Shown: piece by piece, positions 13,810 to 21,856 of the stretch
Numbering within the stretch: position 1 is the stretch's first letter
Layout of the letters: each line of letters begins with the position of its first letter
DNA from: JBFGCT01 sp041581055
GTDB lineage: Bacteria > Actinomycetota > Acidimicrobiia > Acidimicrobiales > Ilumatobacteraceae
Reading direction: 5' to 3'
Length of the DNA stretch: 21,856 nt
Assembly: GCA_041581055.1 (NCBI GenBank)
Contig: JBFGCT010000055.1
Span: 1-21,856, forward strand
Notes under the pieces: generated by a model
Seen by the model: the letters and a program-made list of their open reading frames with translations, nothing else
What the model was told of the DNA's origin: nothing
Database searches by the model: none
Translations under genes and position numbers: made by a program

Positions 13810-14670
13810 TCAGCTAAACGACGGGGGGACGTAATCGGGGAAGACGTCGGGCATCTCGTCGCTGACGCGCCCGGGGTAGCGCGCCGGGCGCTTCTCCAGG
13901 AAGCTCTCGATCCCCTCCCGGGCGTCGGCGCTCGCGCCCCGGGCCATGATCGCCCGAGAGTCGACCCGGTGGGCCGCCATCGGGTGGTCGGCGCCGAGCA
14001 TGCGCCACAACATCTGCCTGGTCAGCGCGACCGAGACCGGCGCCGTGCTCGCCGCGATCTCCGCCGCGATCGCGCGGGCCGCCGGGAGCAGCTCGTCGGG
14101 CGCGTGCAGGCTGCGCACGAGTCCCCGCTCGGCCGCCTCGGCGGCCTCGAACACCCGGCCGGAGTAACACCACTCGGCGGCGGCGCTGATCCCGACCACG
14201 CGCGGCAGGAACCACGACGAGCAGGCCTCGGGGACCAGGCCGCGCCGGGCGAACACGAAGCCGAACCTCGCGGACGTGCTCGCCAGCCGGACGTCCATCG
14301 GCAGCGTCATCGTGACACCCACGCCGACCGCGGCGCCGTTGATCGCGCCGATCACCGGCTTGAGACACTCGAAGATCCGCAGGGTGAGCAGTCCACCGCC
14401 GTCGCGCACCACGCCGCCCTCGGCCGGCGCGTCACCGCTGCCGCCGGCGAACGTCTCGCCGCCCGCCGTCAGATCGGCGCCGGCGCAGAACCCCCGTCCC
14501 GCGCCGGTCACGATGAGCGCCCGCACCTCGTCGTCGGCGTCGACCCGGTCCAGCGCGTCGATCATCTCGCGCAGCATCGTCCCCGTGAGGGCGTTCAGCT
14601 TGTCCGGCCGATTCAACGTCACCGTCGCCACGCCGTCCGCGACCTCGTACAGGATCTGTGAGTACTCCAT
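13810..14670 (-). CDS. Enoyl-CoA hydratase/isomerase family protein (crotonase fold)
   Basis: The 286-residue protein is predicted to hydrate or isomerise an acyl-CoA, probably in fatty-acid or related catabolism. Crotonase signatures: VTLNRPDKLNALTGTML (17-33), first oxyanion-hole loop GRGFCAGADLT (58-68), second oxyanion-hole loop INGAAVGVGVTMTL (110-123), and FARRGLVPEACSSWFLPRVVG (positions 140-160), whose E148 lies where many family members carry a catalytic acid. The absence of a second canonical glutamate makes isomerase or another crotonase activity as likely as hydratase; specificity is not assignable. The ATG at 14670 is preceded 6 nt upstream by TACCTT, giving it its own leaderless promoter although it sits only 30 bases downstream of ftsX on the same strand. 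Its C-terminal tail (FPDYVPPSFS) extends slightly past the usual fold. Confidence 0.9.
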   Translation of the reverse strand: MEYSQILYEVADGVATVTLNRPDKLNALTGTMLREMIDALDRVDADDEVRALIVTGAGRGFCAGADLTAGGETFAGGSGDAPAEGGVVRDGGGLLTLRIFECLKPVIGAINGAAVGVGVTMTLPMDVRLASTSARFGFVFARRGLVPEACSSWFLPRVVGISAAAEWCYSGRVFEAAEAAERGLVRSLHAPDELLPAARAIAAEIAASTAPVSVALTRQMLWRMLGADHPMAAHRVDSRAIMARGASADAREGIESFLEKRPARYPGRVSDEMPDVFPDYVPPSFS

Positions 14671-14676
14671 CGAGCG

Positions 14677-14682
14677 AAGGTA
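14677..14682 (-). promoter_or_regulatory. -10 element of the crotonase gene, leaderless start
   Basis: On the minus strand TACCTT is followed by 6 nt (CGCTCG) and the ATG at 14670. Confidence 0.55.
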
Positions 14683-14700
14683 CCCGCGCCGGGCGCAGGG

Positions 14701-15606
14701 CTACACGTCGAGGAAGCGCGACGCCGCGATCCCGGCGCCGATCGCGCCGGCGAGCGCGCCGATGCCGACCATGACCACCATCACCCACCACTCGTAGCCG
14801 TTGGTGACGACGAGCGCGGCGAACCCGCTCCCCTCGGGGAAGGCCTTCACGCCGCTGGTCCACTGGGTGTTCCACGCGTACAAGCCGACGCTGGCCACCC
14901 CGCCGCCGATGATCCCATGCAGCAACCCCTCGAGCATGAACGGCAACCGGATGAACCAGTCGGTCGCGCCGACCAGCTTCATCACCTCGATCTCCCGGCG
15001 GCGGGCGAAGATCGCGGTCCGGACCGTGTTCCAGATCAGCAGGATCGCGGCGAACAGCAAGAACACCGACAGCAGCAGCAGGCGGAACCCGAAGAAGCTC
15101 TGCAACTGCTCGATCAGCGTGATCTGATCTTCGGCGAACTGGACCTGGTACACGTTCGGCAGCTCGGAAAACGCGCCCTCGAGCTGCCGCAGGAGCTCGA
15201 CGTCGGTCCCCTCGGTCGGGATCACCTTGAACTGGGTCGGCACGTTGTCGGTCGTGATCAACGCCAGCGTCCCCGGCTCACCGGCGAGGACGCGTTCGGC
15301 CTCGTCGAGCGAGCACTGCGCGTCGCAGTACTGCCAGGTGTCGATGAACGTGCCCTGGTTCGCCTCGAGGTTGGTGGCGATGACCGCCCGCTGCTCATCG
15401 GTCGCCGCGGCGTTGACGAACACGATCATCTCGACGCCGCCCTCCCACTTCGACAACAGATTGTCGAAGCCCTCCTGGCTGAGCAGCGTGAGCCCGACAC
15501 CGAGCAACGAGATCGCGGCGGTGATGATCGCCGCCAGCGTCAGCGTGGCATTGCGGCGAAAGCTGTCGAAGGTCTCGCGCAGGGTGTAGCGAAGGCGGGA
15601 AAGCAC
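14701..15606 (-). CDS. ftsX: Cell division protein FtsX (permease-like partner of FtsE)
   Basis: The 301-residue membrane protein works with FtsE to activate peptidoglycan hydrolases at the septum. It has a cytoplasmic N-terminus (MLSRLRYTLRETFDSFRRN), helix 1 at about 21-43, an extracellular domain at about 45-165, then helices near 172-197, 225-245 and 273-295, the four-helix FtsX topology. The conserved cytoplasmic loop RRREIEVMKLVGATDWFIRLPF (positions 202-223), which couples to the ATPase, is intact. The extracellular domain has a Cys pair (C94 and C98, CDAQC) that could form a disulphide. The GTG start lies 12 bases after the ftsE stop, with AAGGG 6 nt upstream, so it is translated from the ftsE transcript. 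The crotonase gene downstream appears to have its own promoter. Confidence 0.94.
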   Translation of the reverse strand: MLSRLRYTLRETFDSFRRNATLTLAAIITAAISLLGVGLTLLSQEGFDNLLSKWEGGVEMIVFVNAAATDEQRAVIATNLEANQGTFIDTWQYCDAQCSLDEAERVLAGEPGTLALITTDNVPTQFKVIPTEGTDVELLRQLEGAFSELPNVYQVQFAEDQITLIEQLQSFFGFRLLLLSVFLLFAAILLIWNTVRTAIFARRREIEVMKLVGATDWFIRLPFMLEGLLHGIIGGGVASVGLYAWNTQWTSGVKAFPEGSGFAALVVTNGYEWWVMVVMVGIGALAGAIGAGIAASRFLDV

Positions 15607-15612
15607 GTCAGA

Positions 15613-15617
15613 CCCTT
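15613..15617 (-). promoter_or_regulatory. Ribosome binding site of ftsX
   Basis: AAGGG lies 6 nt before the GTG at 15606, between the ftsE stop and the ftsX start. It supports the GTG as start and translation from a shared mRNA. Confidence 0.55.
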
Positions 15618-15618
15618 G

Positions 15619-16296
<678 letters not shown>

Positions 16297-16323
16297 GGTC
16301 TTCCGCCGGTTCCGGGCCAAACG

Positions 16324-16329
16324 AGGCTA
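16324..16329 (-). promoter_or_regulatory. Possible -10 element of ftsEX
   Basis: TAGCCT on the minus strand lies in the prfB-ftsE gap, 27 nt before the ftsE ATG. With a GGAAG ribosome site near the ATG this would be a conventional short leader. No -35 seen; weak. Confidence 0.3.
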
Positions 16330-16353
16330 CCGCTGGGCGCCGCTACAACGGCG

Positions 16354-17463
16354 TCATGCCGACGAGTCCGCCTGCGCCCGCCGCATCTGCAGAAACCCCT
16401 CGATGAACAGGTCGATGTCGCCGTCGAACACGCCTTGGACGTTGGCGGTCTCGATCTCGGTGCGCAGATCCTTCACCATCTGATACGGCTGCATGACATA
16501 GCTGCGGATCTGGCTCCCCCACCCGACCTGCGCCTGCTTGCCGGCGATCGCGTCGAGCTCGGCCGCCCGGTCCTCCTCGACCTTGGCGGCGATCATCGCG
16601 GTGAGCCGCCCCATCGCCCTCTCCCGGTTCTGGAGCTGACTGCGCTCCTCCTGGGAGCTGGCGATCAGCCCGGTCGGCTCGTGGATCAGCCGGACCGCCG
16701 ACGAGGTCTTGTTGACGTGCTGCCCGCCGGCGCCCGAGGCGCGGAAGACCTCCATCCGGATGTCGGACTCGTCGACGTCGACGTCGACGTCGTCGAGCAG
16801 CGGCCACACCTGCACGGCGGCGAAGGAGGTCTGGCGCCGGCCCTGGTTGTCGAACGGGCTGATCCGCACGAGGCGGTGGGTGCCCCGCTCGGCGCTCATC
16901 ATCCCGTACGCGTAACGGCCGGTGATCGTCACCTCGGCCGACATGATGCCCGCCTCCTGGCCCTCGGACACGCCGTTCAGGCTGATCGTGAAGCCCCGCC
17001 GCTCGCACCAGCGCTCGTACATCCGCAGCAGCATCTCGGAGAAGTCCTGGGCGTCGACGCCGCCGTCCTTGGCGTTGATCTGCACGATGCAGGCGCTGTC
17101 GTCGTGCTCACCGGTGAACAGGCTGCGCAGCTCGAGCCGGTCGAGGGTCTTGGCCGCCTTCCGGATCTGCGCCTCGATCTCGGGCTCGTGGGTCTCGTCG
17201 TCCTCGTCGCGGGCGAGCTCGTGGAGCACCTCGACGTCGGCGATCTGGGCGGTCAGGCGGTCGAACACCTCGAGGTCGTCCTTGATGTTGGCGTACTCGG
17301 CGTTCAGCTTCTTGGCCCGCTCCTGGTCGTCCCAGAGCCCGGGCTCGGCCACCTCGGCCTCGAGCACCGCGAACCGCTCGCGGTTGTCGTCGATCGACAG
17401 GTACGTCTCGGCCTCGAACAGCCGCCGCTGCAGGTCCTTGAGTTCTGGAGAGAAGTCACGCAT
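16354..17463 (-). CDS. prfB: Peptide chain release factor 2
   Basis: The 369-residue RF2 recognises UGA and UAA stop codons in the ribosomal A site and triggers peptidyl-tRNA hydrolysis. The stop-codon recognition tripeptide SPF is at 202-204 (RISPFDNQGRRQTSF), distinguishing it from RF1 (PxT). The catalytic GGQ is at 246-248 (GAGGQHVNKTSSAVRL). The frame is continuous from ATG 17463; where E. coli prfB has its programmed +1 frameshift (leader ending GYL then UGA), this gene reads TYLSIDD without a stop, so autoregulatory frameshifting is absent. The gene begins 21 bases after the secA stop and is probably co-transcribed; no clear Shine-Dalgarno sequence precedes it. Confidence 0.96.
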   Translation of the reverse strand: MRDFSPELKDLQRRLFEAETYLSIDDNRERFAVLEAEVAEPGLWDDQERAKKLNAEYANIKDDLEVFDRLTAQIADVEVLHELARDEDDETHEPEIEAQIRKAAKTLDRLELRSLFTGEHDDSACIVQINAKDGGVDAQDFSEMLLRMYERWCERRGFTISLNGVSEGQEAGIMSAEVTITGRYAYGMMSAERGTHRLVRISPFDNQGRRQTSFAAVQVWPLLDDVDVDVDESDIRMEVFRASGAGGQHVNKTSSAVRLIHEPTGLIASSQEERSQLQNRERAMGRLTAMIAAKVEEDRAAELDAIAGKQAQVGWGSQIRSYVMQPYQMVKDLRTEIETANVQGVFDGDIDLFIEGFLQMRRAQADSSA

Positions 17464-17484
17464 GTGTCGATGACGCCCCGGCGG

Positions 17485-20289
<2,805 letters not shown>

Positions 20290-20298
20290 GCCCGATCG

Positions 20299-20354
20299 AT
20301 CCTACCGGCGACCCACGGTGGCGACCGTGCGCCCGAACGTCGGCCCGAACGTGC
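20299..20354 (-). promoter_or_regulatory. secA upstream region: -10 element, inverted repeat and direct repeats
   Basis: TAGGAT (20304-20299 on minus) is the likely -10, 9 nt before the ATG. Upstream lies a 16-bp inverted repeat, CACGGT-GGCG-ACCGTG (20314-20329), spanning the expected -35 zone. Beyond it is a 10-bp direct repeat, GCCCGAACGT on +, at 20331-20340 and 20343-20352 (12-bp period). These could be operator sites, but none has been tested. Confidence 0.4.
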
Positions 20355-20366
20355 GCCGGGCGCCGC

Positions 20367-21017
20367 TCAGGCGGCCGTCGACGACGCCGGCCCGCGCATC
20401 GGGACGACGGTCGCCGCTCGGCCGGCGGGCGTCGCCGCGACGGCCGCCAGGACGACCTCGGCCGCCCCCGATTCGACGAGCGCCGACTCGGCGGCGCGCA
20501 GCGTGGCCCCGGTCGTGACGACGTCGTCGACGACGAGCACCCGGGAGGCCCGGCGGCCGGGCCGGGCCGGCCGGGCGCGGAAGGCCGGCCCGTGCAGGCG
20601 GTCGGCCCTGCTGCGGCCGGTCTGCGCGGCGACGTCGCCGCTGCGGTCGAGCAGGCGTCGGCAGGGCAGCCCGAGCTGGCGGGCGACCGTGCGGGCGATG
20701 ACCTCGCCCTGGTCGAATCCGCGCGCCCGCCGCCGGTGCTCGGTCGTCGGCGCCCACGTGACCACGTCGATCTGGTCGCCGAGGCGCTCGGCGACCAGCC
20801 GGTTGACGAGCAGCCCGGCGAGATGACGGGCGACCTGGCGCCGGTTGCGGTACTTGAGCCCGAGGATCACCTGCCGCGCCCGCCCGGTGAACGGCATGGC
20901 GGCGATCACGCCGTGCTCATCGGGCCGCGGCGGGCCGGTGAGCAGGGCAAACCGGCAGGTGGTGCACACCGGCGGCCCTGGCTTGTCGCAGCCGGCACAA
21001 CGTGTCTGGAACATCAT
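20367..21017 (-). CDS. comF: ComF family protein (phosphoribosyltransferase-like)
   Basis: The 216-residue protein has an N-terminal zinc finger with cysteines 7, 10, 18 and 21 (CAGC and CTTC pairs) and a C-terminal type I phosphoribosyltransferase domain with the PRPP loop VLVVDDVVTTGATL (160-173). The middle holds the ComF-typical LKYRNRRQVARHLAGLL (54-70) and RARGFDQGEVIAR (97-109). In Bacillus and Haemophilus, ComF-type proteins are needed for DNA uptake, but in actinobacteria the gene is common without evident competence genes, so its role is uncertain. The ATG at 21017 was selected because CACACT lies 6 nt upstream; a longer in-frame start at 21050 overlaps this promoter and adds residues without homology. 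The gene precedes secA by 77 bases, as in other actinobacteria. Confidence 0.9.
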   Translation of the reverse strand: MMFQTRCAGCDKPGPPVCTTCRFALLTGPPRPDEHGVIAAMPFTGRARQVILGLKYRNRRQVARHLAGLLVNRLVAERLGDQIDVVTWAPTTEHRRRARGFDQGEVIARTVARQLGLPCRRLLDRSGDVAAQTGRSRADRLHGPAFRARPARPGRRASRVLVVDDVVTTGATLRAAESALVESGAAEVVLAAVAATPAGRAATVVPMRGPASSTAA

Positions 21018-21023
21018 GGGGCC

Positions 21024-21029
21024 AGTGTG
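21024..21029 (-). promoter_or_regulatory. -10 element of comF, leaderless start
   Basis: On the minus strand CACACT is followed by 6 nt (GGCCCC) and the ATG at 21017. It is divergent from the -10 element at 21079 in a 73-bp gap. Confidence 0.45.
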
Positions 21030-21078
21030 ACGAGGGGGTGCCACAGCCACGCGCGGGGCGCACAGCCGAACCGCTCGA

Positions 21079-21084
21079 TAGCGT
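21079..21084 (+). promoter_or_regulatory. -10 element of the YczE-like gene, leaderless start
   Basis: TAGCGT is followed by exactly 6 nt (CCCGCC) and the GTG at 21091. Confidence 0.55.
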
Positions 21085-21090
21085 CCCGCC

Positions 21091-21726
21091 GTGAGCCGTT
21101 TCGTCCCGATCGATCAGCCGGTCGAGCGAATCGCCCGCTGCGTGCTCGGGTTGGCGCTGTTCGGCGCCGGGATCGCGCTGATCATCCAGGCCGAGCTCGG
21201 CGCGGCGCCCTGGGACGTGTTCCACACCGGTGTCAGCGAGTTGACCGGCATCCCGGTCGGCACGGTGATCATCCTGACCGGCGTCGTCCTGCTGGCGCTG
21301 TGGATTCCGCTGCGCGAGCGACCGGGCCTCGGCACCGTGCTCAACGCGGTCGAGATCGGCCTGGTCGTCGATCTCACCCTCCCGCTGCTCCCGGAGACCG
21401 ACTCGCTCCCGGCGCGCGTGGCGATGATGGTCGGCGGCGTCGCGGTCGTCGCCCTCGGCTCGGGCTTCTACATCGGCGCGGGGCTCGGGCCGGGCCCGCG
21501 GGACGGGCTGATGACCGGGCTGGCGCGACGCGGCCCGTCGATCCGGGTGGCGCGCACCGGCATCGAGATCTTCGTCCTCGTCGTCGGGGTGGCGCTCGGC
21601 GGGTCGATCGGAGTGGGGACGGCGGTGTTCGCGTGCGGCATCGGCCCGCTCGTCCAGCTCTTCCTGCCCCGCCTGACGATGCCCAGCGTCGAAGCGGTCC
21701 TCAGTAGCGGTAGTGCTCGGGCTTGA
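21091..21726 (+). CDS. YczE/YyaS/YitT-like integral membrane protein
   Basis: The 211-residue protein has about five hydrophobic helices (residues 14-34, 54-73, 82-100, 108-129 and 157-177) and little soluble domain. Conserved family segments are the ELGAAPWDVFHTGVSELTG (35-53) loop after helix 1, GAGLGPGPRDGLMTGLARR (129-147) and the GTAVFACGIGPLVQLFLP (176-193) end, matching the YczE-type membrane proteins found next to regulators in Bacillus and streptomycetes. The biochemical role of this family is unknown; transport is a guess. The GTG start is supported by TAGCGT 6 nt upstream. The 3' end overlaps the convergent ahcY by 26 bases. Confidence 0.82.
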   Translation: MSRFVPIDQPVERIARCVLGLALFGAGIALIIQAELGAAPWDVFHTGVSELTGIPVGTVIILTGVVLLALWIPLRERPGLGTVLNAVEIGLVVDLTLPLLPETDSLPARVAMMVGGVAVVALGSGFYIGAGLGPGPRDGLMTGLARRGPSIRVARTGIEIFVLVVGVALGGSIGVGTAVFACGIGPLVQLFLPRLTMPSVEAVLSSGSARA

Positions 21727-21856
21727 AGGGTCCCTCGGGTGGGATGTCGAGGTACTCGGCCTGGTCGTCGCTGAGCTGGGTCAGCTTGACCCCGAGCGCG
21801 TCGAGGTGCAGCCGGGCGACCTTCTCGTCGAGCCGCTTGGGTAGGACGTAGACGCC
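21701..21856 (-). CDS. ahcY: Adenosylhomocysteinase, C-terminal fragment
   Basis: Only the last 51 codons are present, entering from the right edge. The peptide runs GVYVLPKRLDEKVARLHLDA, then LGVKLTQLSDDQAEYLDI, and ends in GPFKPEHYRY. This is the highly conserved C-terminus of S-adenosylhomocysteine hydrolase, including the terminal KPxHYRY, whose Lys and Tyr reach the NAD site of the neighbouring subunit. The enzyme splits S-adenosylhomocysteine to adenosine and homocysteine, recycling the by-product of methyltransferases. The stop (TGA at 21703-21701) lies inside the 3' end of the convergent YczE-like gene. Confidence 0.95.
   Translation of the reverse strand, partial: GVYVLPKRLDEKVARLHLDALGVKLTQLSDDQAEYLDIPPEGPFKPEHYRY

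Noticed and set aside
17380..17463. Programmed +1 frameshift in prfB
   Set aside because: The frame is continuous through the equivalent position (TYLSIDD) with no in-frame stop and no slippery leader.

Overview
The window is very GC-rich and its gene content points to a free-living actinobacterium. The best fit is an Acidimicrobiia-type lineage (Ilumatobacter-like), inferred from four things: the tail of a DUF222/HNH endonuclease-type protein, an F420-0:glutamyl ligase, a MenB of mycobacterial type, and a comF-secA-prfB-ftsE-ftsX block. No tRNA, rRNA, CRISPR array, insertion sequence or prophage gene was seen. Coding density is high and no gene-free gap exceeds about 130 bases.

Layout, left to right. 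1-2443 (+ strand): end of an HNH protein, a small MscS-type channel, and a Thr-rich surface lipoprotein of the serine beta-lactamase/DD-peptidase fold. 2459-6536: a histone-deacetylase-like amidohydrolase and a universal stress protein in a GTGA-overlapping minus-strand operon, divergent from a GNAT/acyl-CoA-synthetase fusion of the Pat protein-lysine acetyltransferase type. 6589-8560 (+): a one-helix membrane protein with a degenerate NERD-like domain, then an M20 metallopeptidase. 8581-11107: cofE (minus) divergent from menB (plus) over only 34 bp, then a SpoU/TrmH RNA methyltransferase. 11066-14670 (minus): an ABC-2 exporter (ATPase plus permease, GTGA overlap), a group II truncated haemoglobin, an unrecognised 78-residue protein, and a crotonase-family enzyme. 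14701-21017 (minus): ftsX, ftsE, prfB, secA and comF, a housekeeping cluster for division-linked peptidoglycan hydrolysis, translation termination, secretion and a ComF phosphoribosyltransferase-like protein. 21091-21856: a YczE-like membrane protein (+) and the C-terminus of S-adenosylhomocysteine hydrolase (minus).

The most striking pattern is how genes start. Eight genes have a -10-like hexamer (xAxxxT, mostly TAxxxT) exactly 6 nt before the start codon, and several more have it at 7-9 nt, usually with no Shine-Dalgarno sequence. This places the transcription start on or next to the start codon, so leaderless mRNAs look like the default here. It was used to choose many of the starts below. 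The most interesting functional grouping is the divergent Pat-like acetyltransferase and deacetylase pair, a candidate reversible lysine-acylation module.
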